Assembly: GCA_964491375.1 (NCBI GenBank)
Contig: CAZBGL010000164.1
Coordinates: 1-18,490, forward strand
Direction of reading: 5' to 3'
Origin: CAZBGL01 sp964491375
GTDB lineage: Bacteria > Desulfobacterota > Deferrisomatia > Deferrisomatales > Deferrisomataceae
Length of the DNA: 18,490 nucleotides
Within the stretch, counting starts at the first letter, position 1. Each line of letters begins with the position of its first letter. A program made the position numbers and the translations under genes. Below, one piece after another: positions 7,098 through 13,958 of the stretch. The notes beneath the pieces are model-generated. The model ran no database searches, was not told the DNA's origin, and saw nothing but the letters and a program-made list of their open reading frames with translations.

Positions 7098-8330
7098 ATG
7101 ATTTCCCTGACCGACGCGGTGCGGGTGGTGCTTGGGGCGGTGAGGCCGCTCCCTCCGGAAAAGGTCTCCATCCTGGAGGCGCGCGGCCGCGTGCTGGCCG
7201 AGGACATCTGCGCGCGCAGGAGCCTGCCCCCCCACGACAACTCGGCCATGGACGGGTTTGCGGTGCGCCACCAGGACCTGGGTCCCGGGGTCGTACTCCA
7301 GGTGGTGGAGGACATTCCAGCCGGCGCCACCGCGCAGAACACCCTGGGGCCGGGCCAGGCGGCGCGCATCATGACCGGCGCGCCCGTACCCCAGGGGGCG
7401 GACACGGTGGTGCCCGTGGAGGACACGCGCCCCCAGGGGGATCGGGTGGAGATCCTTTCGGTACCGGGCAAGGGCGCGAACATCCGGCCCATGGGCGAGG
7501 ACGTGGAAGAGGGGGAACGTGTGCTTCCGGCCGGCACGAGGCTCCGGCCGGCAGAGGTGGGCATGCTGGCCAGCCTGGGCCGGTCGTTCGTGCTGGTCCA
7601 CCAGCGGCCGCGGGTGGCTGTGCTGGCCACGGGCGACGAGATCGTGGATGTGGATGCCGGCGACCCGGGGACCAAGATCATCAACTCCAACTCGTACGGA
7701 GTGGCAGCCCAGGTGGCCGAGGCGGGCGGTGTCCCCGTGGTATTGGGCATCGGCCGGGACGACCCCGAAGGGCTGCTGGAGATGCTCGAGCGGGCGGCCC
7801 CGTGCGACGTGATCGTGACCACGGGCGGGGTCTCGGTGGGGGATTACGACTACGTGAGACCCGTGCTGGCCCGGGCCGGGGTGGCCGTGCAGTTCTGGAA
7901 GGTCGCGATGAAGCCGGGCAAGCCCGTGGTGTTCGGCATGAAGGGCCGGGTGCCCGTGTTCGGGCTTCCGGGCAACCCGGTGTCGGCCTTGGTGGCGTTC
8001 GAGCAGTTCGTTCGGCCCTGCTTGCTCAAACTCCAGGGGCACCGCCGGGTGTTCCGGCCCATGGTGCAGGCGGTGCTCGCCGAGGAGGCCGGTCCGGTGA
8101 AGACCAAGCCCGGGCGCACCGACCTGGTCCGCTGCCGGGTGGAGTACCGGGAGGGCGCCTTCCGGGTGGTGGGGGTTCACCACAAGGGATCGGGCGTGCT
8201 CACGACCCTCGTGCGGGCCAACGGACTCATGGTGATCCCGGCCGACTCCACGGGCGCCAAACCGGGCGACCGGGTCCGGGTCCAGGTGTACGACACCACC
8301 CTTTTCGACCAGGAGGACCCGGGCCTGTGA
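7098..8330 (+). CDS. moeA: Molybdopterin molybdenumtransferase MoeA
   Basis: A 410-residue MoeA, essentially the length of the E. coli enzyme (411). It inserts molybdate into adenylylated molybdopterin to form molybdenum cofactor. Motifs in order: PPHDNSAMDGFAV, the substrate-entry segment; IMTGAPVPQGADTVVPVED; GTKIINSNSYG; TTGGVSVGDYDYV; and FGLPGNPVSALVAFEQ. The last part, from about residue 335, is the small beta-barrel domain IV. The ATG at 7098 follows GGGAGGA (7088-7094). An open frame further upstream adds about 56 residues with no family resemblance and is rejected. The gene overlaps mobB by four bases. Confidence 0.97.
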   Translation: MISLTDAVRVVLGAVRPLPPEKVSILEARGRVLAEDICARRSLPPHDNSAMDGFAVRHQDLGPGVVLQVVEDIPAGATAQNTLGPGQAARIMTGAPVPQGADTVVPVEDTRPQGDRVEILSVPGKGANIRPMGEDVEEGERVLPAGTRLRPAEVGMLASLGRSFVLVHQRPRVAVLATGDEIVDVDAGDPGTKIINSNSYGVAAQVAEAGGVPVVLGIGRDDPEGLLEMLERAAPCDVIVTTGGVSVGDYDYVRPVLARAGVAVQFWKVAMKPGKPVVFGMKGRVPVFGLPGNPVSALVAFEQFVRPCLLKLQGHRRVFRPMVQAVLAEEAGPVKTKPGRTDLVRCRVEYREGAFRVVGVHHKGSGVLTTLVRANGLMVIPADSTGAKPGDRVRVQVYDTTLFDQEDPGL

Positions 8331-8839
8331 CCGGGCAGGCACTTCCGATCTGCCTGGTGACCGGGCCTTCGGAGAGCGGGAAGACCACGCTCATCGAGGG
8401 CCTGGTGCGAGAACTGGCCCGTCGAGGGATCCCGGTGGCCACGGTCAAGCACCACCGGGGCCGGGTGCCGGTGGACCGGCCGGGCAAGGACACCTGGCGC
8501 CACCGCCGCGCAGGCGCGAAGGCCACGTTTTTTGTGACCGAGGACGAGATCGTCCTGTTTTCGGACCGGCCGCCCCGGATCGGGCCCGCCGACCTCGTTC
8601 CGCTGTGTCCGGCCGGTGTGCGGTTGTTGCTGGTGGAAGGGTTCAAGGACCTGCGGGGGCACCCCAGGATCGAGGTGGTGCGCCGGCCCTTCCCGAGGGA
8701 GATCGAGTGGGATCCCGAGGTGCTTTGCGTCGCCACCGACGTGCCGGATTACCGGGCGCCCGTGCCCGTGTATTCCCTGGACGACGTCGCCGGCATGGCC
8801 GACCTCCTGGTGTCCCGGCTGTTGTCCAGCGCTACCTGA
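8327..8839 (+). CDS. mobB: Molybdopterin-guanine dinucleotide biosynthesis adaptor protein MobB
   Basis: A 170-residue P-loop GTPase of the MobB family, which assists MobA in converting molybdenum cofactor to its guanine dinucleotide form. The Walker A motif is GPSESGKTTL at residues 13-22. It is followed by VATVKHHRGRVPVDRPGKDTWRHRRAGA, split here as VATVKHH (about 38-44) and DTWRHRRAGA, the family-typical histidine-rich and D-x-x-R-H-R-x-A-G-A segments. LLLVEGFKD is the third conserved block. Start: the GTG at 8327 shares bases with the moeA stop (GTGA) and has GGAGG about 10 bases upstream. Fusion or coupling with moeA is common in the pathway. Confidence 0.93.
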   Translation: MTGQALPICLVTGPSESGKTTLIEGLVRELARRGIPVATVKHHRGRVPVDRPGKDTWRHRRAGAKATFFVTEDEIVLFSDRPPRIGPADLVPLCPAGVRLLLVEGFKDLRGHPRIEVVRRPFPREIEWDPEVLCVATDVPDYRAPVPVYSLDDVAGMADLLVSRLLSSAT

Positions 8840-9597
8840 GGCTGGATCGGGCGCCCAGGCCGGAAGAACTCGCGGGCTACGACGGCCTCGTGCTGGGGGC
8901 GGAGTTCTGCGCGTTCCGCCTGCCGGACCCCGGGGAGGTCGAACGGGCCGTGGCCGTGTGTCGGCAGCAGGGGACAAGACTCGCGTTCACCACCCCGGTG
9001 GCGCGGGAGGCCCTGTTCGACCGGGTGTGGACCTGGCTGGAACGGGCGGTGGGCGAATGGCCCGGCGCGGAGGTGGCATTCAACGACTGGGGGGTGTGGC
9101 ACCGGGCCCTGGAGGCCGGGCTGCCGCTCCGGCCCGTGGCCGGGCGCCTGCTGGGCCGTCAGGAAAGGGGCCCCCGGGTCCGGTCCCAGATGCTCCGCGT
9201 GTCCCCGCCCGACGCGCGCACCGTCAGGGGGTGCGCCTGGGACGATCCGGCGTGCGCTCGCCTGCTGGAATCCCTGGGGGCCGTACGAGTGGAGTTGGAT
9301 CTGCTCCCCCAGGGCGTGGCTCCCCCTTCCCTTCCGTCAGGGATCGGACTCAGCTACTGCGGGCCGTGGATCCCCGTGACGCTTTCGCTTTCCTGTTCCT
9401 GGACTGACGATCCCCTGCATTGCAACCGGCCGTGCCTGCAGGCCTCGCCGGTGCGCCTGGAAAACGACGAGGATCCCTCCCCTCTTTGGTCCAGGGGAAA
9501 CACCCTCTTCGTGTGCCGTGAAGGGGAACCCCCGCCGAGGGCGGTCTCTTCGGCCGGCGGCGACCGGATCGTGTGGTCCCCCGAGATCCCCGGCTGA
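8836..9597 (+). CDS. Peptidase U32/UbiV-like putative iron-sulfur protein
   Basis: A 253-residue protein (if CTG is the start) resembling the U32 family, especially the UbiV type. Matches: DGLVLGAEFC near the start, a repeated beta-alpha pattern with FNDWGVWHRALEAGLPL around residues 82-98, and a C-terminal cysteine group. C25, C187, C196 and C200 fall in the order and approximate spacing of the four cluster ligands I recall for E. coli UbiV (C39, C176, C193, C197). A [4Fe-4S] cluster is therefore plausible. The U32 partner of UbiV is UbiU, and none is seen here. The substrate is unknown. No ATG, GTG or TTG is in frame near the expected N-terminus; CTG at 8836 overlaps the mobB stop (CTGA). 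A GTG at 8890 would cut into the first strand. Confidence 0.6.
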   Translation: MRLDRAPRPEELAGYDGLVLGAEFCAFRLPDPGEVERAVAVCRQQGTRLAFTTPVAREALFDRVWTWLERAVGEWPGAEVAFNDWGVWHRALEAGLPLRPVAGRLLGRQERGPRVRSQMLRVSPPDARTVRGCAWDDPACARLLESLGAVRVELDLLPQGVAPPSLPSGIGLSYCGPWIPVTLSLSCSWTDDPLHCNRPCLQASPVRLENDEDPSPLWSRGNTLFVCREGEPPPRAVSSAGGDRIVWSPEIPG

Positions 9598-9599
9598 GT

Positions 9600-9890
9600 T
9601 CACCTCAGGGGGACTGGTTTCCCCGCGGTGTACCCGGCGCTGTTGAGGGCCTCGAGCACCTCTTCCAGCGTGCCTTCCGCGTCGTCGAAGGTCACCGTCA
9701 CGGTGTGCTCCACGATATCGGTGACGACCTCCCGCACGTGGTTCAGTTCCTGTAGCGCCCCACGGGCGCGCGCGGCCGTGCCGCCTCAGACCACGCCCGG
9801 GGTGGGGATCCGATAGGTCACCGGGGCGGCGCGAGCCAGGGTGATACTGGCCAGAAACCCAACGATCACGAGCAACGTCTTTCGGATCAT
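9600..9890 (-). CDS. Candidate selenoprotein: MerP-like periplasmic HMA-domain protein with in-frame TGA
   Basis: A 96-residue frame containing one TGA (9788-9786) read here as selenocysteine at position 35. Residues 1-21 form a Sec signal peptide with cleavage likely after ARA. From residue 23 the sequence follows the heavy-metal-associated fold of MerP: strand VTYRIP, metal loop PGVV-U-GGT, helix ARARGALQEL, strand VREVVTDI, strand HTVTVTFDD, helix EEVLEALNSAGY. The TGA replaces exactly the first cysteine of the PGMTCxxC motif; the second cysteine is Thr. The frame resumes without any shift and ends at TGA 9602-9600, two bases from the convergent U32-like gene. The ATG at 9890 has AAAGGA 8 bases upstream. 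Alternatives are a point-mutated pseudogene or sequencing error. TGA is the ordinary stop of several neighbouring genes, so a changed genetic code is excluded. Confidence 0.7.
9755..9769 (-). promoter_or_regulatory. Candidate bacterial SECIS hairpin
   Basis: In the mRNA, 17-31 bases after the UGA, GCGCCC-GUG-GGGCGC forms a six-pair all-GC stem with a three-base loop. The loop begins with G at 23 bases from the UGA. Published bacterial SECIS models ask for a loop of 3-14 bases with a G in its first two positions, roughly 16-37 bases after the UGA; this hairpin meets all of these. GC-rich DNA forms hairpins easily, so the support is moderate. Confidence 0.55.
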
Positions 9891-10073
9891 GGTCTCCATC
9901 CTTTCTTGGGGAGCTCGGTGACAAGGGGCACCTGCGGTCGTGGGGCCCTGTCCGCCGGAAATCGGGTTGTCCAGATAGCGGGGAGCAATATCGCAGGCCT
10001 GCCGACACCAGTCGTTCCGGTGGTCCCCGTGCCCCCCACCTCGCAGGGGGGAGCTTGCGGGCTGTCCGGTCTG

Positions 10074-10097
10074 CGCGGGGGTACGACCCCGTTCGCG
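10074..10097 (-). other. Stem-loop after the 3-methyladenine glycosylase gene
   Basis: Nine pairs (CGCG plus GGGGT with ACCCC plus CGCG) with a three-base bulge and a three-base loop lie 8 bases past the glycosylase stop. No T-run follows. It may end or attenuate the long minus-strand transcript before the candidate selenoprotein gene. The surrounding 9891-10104 holds nothing else that I recognise apart from a GCAGGCCTGC palindrome. Confidence 0.35.
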
Positions 10098-10104
10098 ATC
10101 ACGT

Positions 10105-10746
10105 TCAGGGGCTGAACATACCCGCGGGATGGCAGGACGCAAGCTGGATCGTTTCGTCGAGGATGCGAGCCGTCCTGAACCGCCAGGGGACGTTTCTCCA
10201 GGGTTCGGGCACGCGCCCCAGGCCCACCCGGGGGCCCTTGAGCACGGCGCCGTCCGGAACGGGTCTTCCGGGCGCCAAGAACAGGGAGCCTTCGGAGCAC
10301 AGGTCGGTGCCGTTCAGGGTGCCGTCGATCCCCAGGCGCCGACACAGGAGGGCCGGCCCCTCGACGAGGCTCCCCGTGCCGGAAGGGGCAACCCCTTTTC
10401 CGGGTAGCAGCCACGCGGCCCGCACCAGCACCGCCCCGGGAACCCCGTGGGGGCCGGTCACCACGTTGAGCATCCAGTGCACGCCGTAAATCCGGTACAC
10501 GTAGGCGCGGCCCGGAGGCCCCCACATGATGCGGGTCCTCGGAGTGGGCCCCGCGCGAGCATGGCTGGCCAGGTCTTCGGGGCCGCCGTAGGCCTCGGTC
10601 TCCAGGACGAGCGCAACCTCTTCGCCCCCGGGTGTGCGGCGGACGATCCGGCATCCCAGAAGGGCCCGGGCCACCCCGAGGGCGGGCCGTTCGAAAAAGC
10701 CCCGATCAAGGGGGCGAAGGCCGCGGGGAGCGTGGGCCGGGGTCAT
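10105..10746 (-). CDS. DNA-3-methyladenine glycosylase (AAG/MPG family)
   Basis: A 213-residue alkyladenine DNA glycosylase that removes alkylated purines such as 3-methyladenine and starts base-excision repair. Family blocks: LLGCRIVRR, VLETEAYGGPEDLASH (the Glu before Ala-Tyr corresponds to the catalytic E125 of human AAG), TPRTRIMWGPPGRAYVYRIYG (trimmed core TPRTRIMWGPPG and YVYRIYG), AVLVRAA, and the C-terminal PRVGLGR then PWRF. The length fits the bacterial family. The ATG at 10746 overlaps the stop of the amidohydrolase gene as ATGA, so translation is coupled to the LIV cluster although the function is unrelated. Confidence 0.93.
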   Translation of the reverse strand: MTPAHAPRGLRPLDRGFFERPALGVARALLGCRIVRRTPGGEEVALVLETEAYGGPEDLASHARAGPTPRTRIMWGPPGRAYVYRIYGVHWMLNVVTGPHGVPGAVLVRAAWLLPGKGVAPSGTGSLVEGPALLCRRLGIDGTLNGTDLCSEGSLFLAPGRPVPDGAVLKGPRVGLGRVPEPWRNVPWRFRTARILDETIQLASCHPAGMFSP

Positions 10747-11489
10747 GCCGGCGGATGGAGGAGCCTCAGGAGATTGCCACCCAGCACGGCGTCCCGCTCC
10801 TGGGGCGCCAGGCCGAGGGCCTGGAGTTTCCGGAGCTCGGCCGGAGGGGAACCGAAGGGATAGTCGCTCCCGAACAGGAGCCGCCGGGAGCCGTGGCGGT
10901 CCAGAAAGGCCTCGATGGTCCGGAGCGGCGCCAACGCCGAGTCGGCGTACACGCGCGGTTCGTCCCACACCCCTTCGGCATCCAGGGCCCGATATCCGCC
11001 GTTGAGCATGCCCATGTGGGGGATGATCACCGGAGACTTCGATGTCATCTTCGACAGGAACAACAAGGTGTTGTCGATGGTTTCCTCAAGCAGAACAGGA
11101 AGTTCCATCGCCTCCACGGCAGCCAGGAACCGGGCGCAGGCGTCGCTTCCGTAACGGTACTCCGGCTCGTCCGGGTGGCGGTGCCACTTGACGCCCCGGT
11201 ACAGGCCCGAGCCCAGTTCGCCCGCGTCGAAGTCATTCCACACGAAGTAGTACGGAAGAACCCGGATCTCGTCGATCTCTCGGGCCATGGCGGCCACCGC
11301 CCGGTTGGCCCGCCTCCTGCGCTCGCGCCAGAGGGGAGAGTCCACAAAGCCCGGGTCGTACCGGTCGTACACGTCCTCCACGGGGGGAAACACGCACGCC
11401 GCCGAGATCCCGGCCTCCTTGAGGCCGGGCAGCACGAACCGCCGGAACTCGGCCGGGTCGGCGCAGTGGATGTGGGAGTCCACGATCAC
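10743..11489 (-). CDS. Metal-dependent amidohydrolase (amidohydrolase-2 family)
   Basis: A 248-residue TIM-barrel hydrolase or decarboxylase of the ACMSD-related group. The N-terminal metal motif is H6-x-H8 in IVDSHIHC. IPHMGML supplies a later metal histidine, and FGSDYPFGSP carries the conserved catalytic or metal-binding aspartate. EPRVYADSALAP precedes it, as in the family. Substrate cannot be read from the sequence. The GTG at 11489 gives the typical MIVDSHIH start; CTG at 11495, overlapping the livF stop, is another possibility. It follows livF within three bases and precedes the glycosylase by an ATGA overlap, so it belongs to the transporter operon. It may act on the imported compound; this is inference. 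Confidence 0.82.
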   Translation of the reverse strand: MIVDSHIHCADPAEFRRFVLPGLKEAGISAACVFPPVEDVYDRYDPGFVDSPLWRERRRRANRAVAAMAREIDEIRVLPYYFVWNDFDAGELGSGLYRGVKWHRHPDEPEYRYGSDACARFLAAVEAMELPVLLEETIDNTLLFLSKMTSKSPVIIPHMGMLNGGYRALDAEGVWDEPRVYADSALAPLRTIEAFLDRHGSRRLLFGSDYPFGSPPAELRKLQALGLAPQERDAVLGGNLLRLLHPPA

Positions 11490-11491
11490 GG

Positions 11492-12211
11492 TCAGAGTCC
11501 CAGGTAGGCCCGGCGGATCATGTCGCTTTCCAGTAGGTCCCGGCCCGTGCCCTCCAGCACCACCCGGCCCGACTGGATCACGTAGCCCCGGTCGGCCAGT
11601 TCCAAGGCCTCCCGCACGGTCTGCTCCACCAGGAGGATCGTCATGCCGTCTCGTTTGAGACGAGCCACGGTGTCCAACACCTCGTCCACCAGGCGCGGCG
11701 CAAGACCCTGGGAGGGCTCGTCCAGCATGAGAAGCCGGGGCTCTGCCATGAGCCCGCGGCCTATGGCCACCATCTGCTGCTCCCCACCGGAAAGCGTGGA
11801 GGCCGGCTGACGCCGGCGTTCCGCCAACCGGGGGAAGAGGGCGTACACCCGCTCCAGGTTGCTCCGGATCCGCGCTTCGTCCCGCACGGTGTACGCGCCG
11901 AGCCGGAGGTTCTCCTCCACCGACAGGGGGCCGAACAGGAGCTTGCCCTCGGGCACGTACGCCACCCCGAGGCGGACGATCTGCTCCGTGGGAAGTCCCT
12001 GGACCTCCTTCCCTTCGAACACCACGCGGCCCCGGCTGGGCGGCGGGTCGGCCACGATCGCCCGGAGCAGGGTGCTCTTGCCGGCGCCGTTGGCCCCCAC
12101 GACGCACACGGTTTCGCCCCGTCCGACGGAAAGGGAGACGCCGTGGAGCACCGGGATGCGGCCGTAACGGACCTCGATGCCGTCCACCGAGAGCAGGGGA
12201 TGGCCGCTCAT
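11492..12211 (-). CDS. livF: Branched-chain amino acid-type ABC transporter ATP-binding protein LivF
   Basis: A 239-residue ATPase of the LivF group, one of two ATP-binding subunits that drive import by the LIV system on the cytoplasmic face of the inner membrane. Walker A GANGAGKST, Q-loop region VAYVPEGKLLFGPLSVEENL, a canonical signature LSGGEQQM, Walker B LLMLDEPSQGLAP and the switch region LLVEQ are all present. VPEGKLLF is characteristic of LivF rather than LivG. The ATG at 12211 overlaps the livG stop (ATGA). The gene is typical in length and intact. Confidence 0.96.
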   Translation of the reverse strand: MSGHPLLSVDGIEVRYGRIPVLHGVSLSVGRGETVCVVGANGAGKSTLLRAIVADPPPSRGRVVFEGKEVQGLPTEQIVRLGVAYVPEGKLLFGPLSVEENLRLGAYTVRDEARIRSNLERVYALFPRLAERRRQPASTLSGGEQQMVAIGRGLMAEPRLLMLDEPSQGLAPRLVDEVLDTVARLKRDGMTILLVEQTVREALELADRGYVIQSGRVVLEGTGRDLLESDMIRRAYLGL

Positions 12212-12951
12212 GGCGCCTCCGGGGGGGCCTGGGCGAACCGCTCCCCCAGATAGGCCTTGACGACCTCTGGGTCCCGCACCACCTCCTGGGGGGTTCCCTG
12301 GGCGATGATCCGGCCCGAGTCCAGCACGATCACCCGGTGACTCAGGTTCATGACGAGTTCCATCACGTGCTCGATCAGGATCACAGTGACGCCCATGGCC
12401 TCGTGCACGTGGCGTACCGCGCCGATCATGTCGTCCACCTCGCCGGGGTTGAGGCCCGCGGCCACCTCGTCCAGCAGGAGGAGCTTCGGCCGGGTTCCCA
12501 GGGCCATGGCCATGCTGACCCGCTTCTGGGCGGCCACCGGGAGGTCCCGCACGGGTGCCCCGGCGAGTTCGGCCAGGCCCAGTTCCTGCAAGATCGCCTC
12601 GGCTTGTGAACGCGCCCGGGCCGGGGAACCCGTGCGGGCGAAGCAGCCCACCATGACCTGCTCCACCACGGTGAGGTCGCCCGTGGCCACGTAGGTCTGG
12701 AAGGTGCGGGCCAGTCCCAGGCGGGCCACCTGGTGGGCCCTGAGCCGGGTGATGTCCCGGCCGTCGAACCGAATGGTTCCGGAGGTCACGGGGTGGAGCC
12801 CGGCAATGCAGTTGAACAGCGTGGTCTTGCCCGCGCCGTTGGGTCCGATGAGGCCCAGGATCTCGCCGGCCTCCACCCGGAACGAGATGTCCTGGTTGGC
12901 CACGAGCCCCCCGAACCGCTTGGTCACCCGATCCAGTTCCAGAAGAGCCAT
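12208..12951 (-). CDS. livG: Branched-chain amino acid-type ABC transporter ATP-binding protein LivG
   Basis: A 247-residue ATPase, the partner of LivF. Walker A is GPNGAGKTTLFNCIAG, followed by LGLARTFQ at the Q-loop, Walker B LLLLDEVAAGLNP and the switch histidine in LIEHVMELVM. LARTFQ and the LIEHVMELVM block are LivG hallmarks. Oddity: the ABC signature is LPVAAQKR in place of LSGGQ or LSYGQ, so the glycines that contact ATP are alanines. Signature loss in one subunit of a heterodimer is tolerated in other ABC systems; LivF keeps the full motif. ATG 12951 overlaps the livM stop by one base (TGATG). Confidence 0.96.
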   Translation of the reverse strand: MALLELDRVTKRFGGLVANQDISFRVEAGEILGLIGPNGAGKTTLFNCIAGLHPVTSGTIRFDGRDITRLRAHQVARLGLARTFQTYVATGDLTVVEQVMVGCFARTGSPARARSQAEAILQELGLAELAGAPVRDLPVAAQKRVSMAMALGTRPKLLLLDEVAAGLNPGEVDDMIGAVRHVHEAMGVTVILIEHVMELVMNLSHRVIVLDSGRIIAQGTPQEVVRDPEVVKAYLGERFAQAPPEAP

Positions 12952-13958
12952 CACGCCCTCTGCCGGCTGCGGGCCTTTTCCACCAGGCCCCATATCCCGC
13001 GGGGCTCCACGGCCGACACCACCATGATGATCAGCGCGTACAGGATGAGATCCAGCCCCACGAGCCCGGCCCTGGCCCCGAACCACTCCTTGAAATAGCT
13101 CTTGAGCGGGATCAGGATCCCGGCGCCGATGATCGGTCCCCACAGGGATCCCGCACCACCCAGCATGGCCATGAGCGCAATGAGGATCGAGATGTCCAGG
13201 CTCATGGTGTCCTCGGGCTCGATGTTCTTGATGTAGCAGGCGTGGAAGGATCCCACGACGCTCACGAAGGCCGTGGCGATGGCATAGGTCTTGACCTTGG
13301 CCCAGTGCACGTCGATCCCCAGGGAACGGGCCACGTCCTCGTTGTCCTTGATGAGGCGCAGCTGGTACCCCAACCGGGACTTGCGAAACGCGTTCATGTA
13401 CAGCACGCCCGCGAAAAAGAACCCCAGGAGCACGTAGTAGTAGTAGACGTCCTCCCGGAACATGAGCCGCAGGAAGTCGGGCGTGGCGTACCGGTGCGTG
13501 GGGATCTCGAGCCCCCGGGCTGCGCCCACGAACTCCCACACCTCGAACAGGTCCTTCAAGACCAGGGAGGCCGCGATGGTGGCTATGGCGAAGTAGTGGC
13601 CCTTGAGCCGGAACAAGGGGTACCCGATGGCGAAGGACCAGGCCACGGCCAGCACCACCCCCACCGGCATGGAGACCCAGAAGGGGATGTCCCAGCGCAC
13701 GAGCATCACCGCCGTGGTGTACGCCCCGATACCCACGTACTGGGCCTTGCCCAGGTCCACCTGCCCCCCGTACCCGCCGATGGTGTTCCAGCCCATGCCG
13801 TAGAGCGAGAACATCAGGAACTGGATCATGGTGGCCAGGGCGAAGGAGGACACCGGCAGCAGGGGGAACACCAGCAGGAAGGCGGCCACGGCCAGGGCCA
13901 CCCGGCGGTCCGTGCGCGGAAAGTCCGAAAAGTCCAGCGCGTTCCTTACTGCTTCCAT
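12951..13958 (-). CDS. livM: Branched-chain amino acid-type ABC transporter permease LivM
   Basis: A 335-residue inner-membrane permease with about nine hydrophobic segments. LivM features: GMGWNTIGGYGGQVDLGKAQ (the G-Y-x-G-Q-x-x-L-G block), the cytoplasmic coupling loop SRLGYQLRLIKDNEDVARSLGID (core LRLIKDNEDVARSLGID), and AMLGGAGSLWGPIIGAG. It pairs with LivH to form the translocation path. The ATG at 13958 overlaps the end of livH by 13 bases, a normal arrangement in these operons. A CTG 21 bases downstream with AAGGA before it is a weaker alternative. The product is intact. Confidence 0.95.
   Translation of the reverse strand: MEAVRNALDFSDFPRTDRRVALAVAAFLLVFPLLPVSSFALATMIQFLMFSLYGMGWNTIGGYGGQVDLGKAQYVGIGAYTTAVMLVRWDIPFWVSMPVGVVLAVAWSFAIGYPLFRLKGHYFAIATIAASLVLKDLFEVWEFVGAARGLEIPTHRYATPDFLRLMFREDVYYYYVLLGFFFAGVLYMNAFRKSRLGYQLRLIKDNEDVARSLGIDVHWAKVKTYAIATAFVSVVGSFHACYIKNIEPEDTMSLDISILIALMAMLGGAGSLWGPIIGAGILIPLKSYFKEWFGARAGLVGLDLILYALIIMVVSAVEPRGIWGLVEKARSRQRA

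Noticed and set aside
9600..9788. Pseudogene explanation for the TGA in the HMA gene
   Set aside because: Not fully excluded, but the frame is otherwise undamaged, the ribosome site and signal peptide are intact, and the TGA hits exactly the metal-ligand cysteine, so selenocysteine is preferred.
9891..10104. A selC tRNA or other RNA gene next to the candidate selenoprotein
   Set aside because: No T-loop consensus, long acceptor stem or encoded CCA could be found on either strand.
9786..10142. A 118-codon frame ending at the TGA of the HMA gene
   Set aside because: Everything upstream of the ATG at 9890 is non-protein-like, and the coding signal starts at the signal peptide. Only the read-through reading explains the downstream domain.
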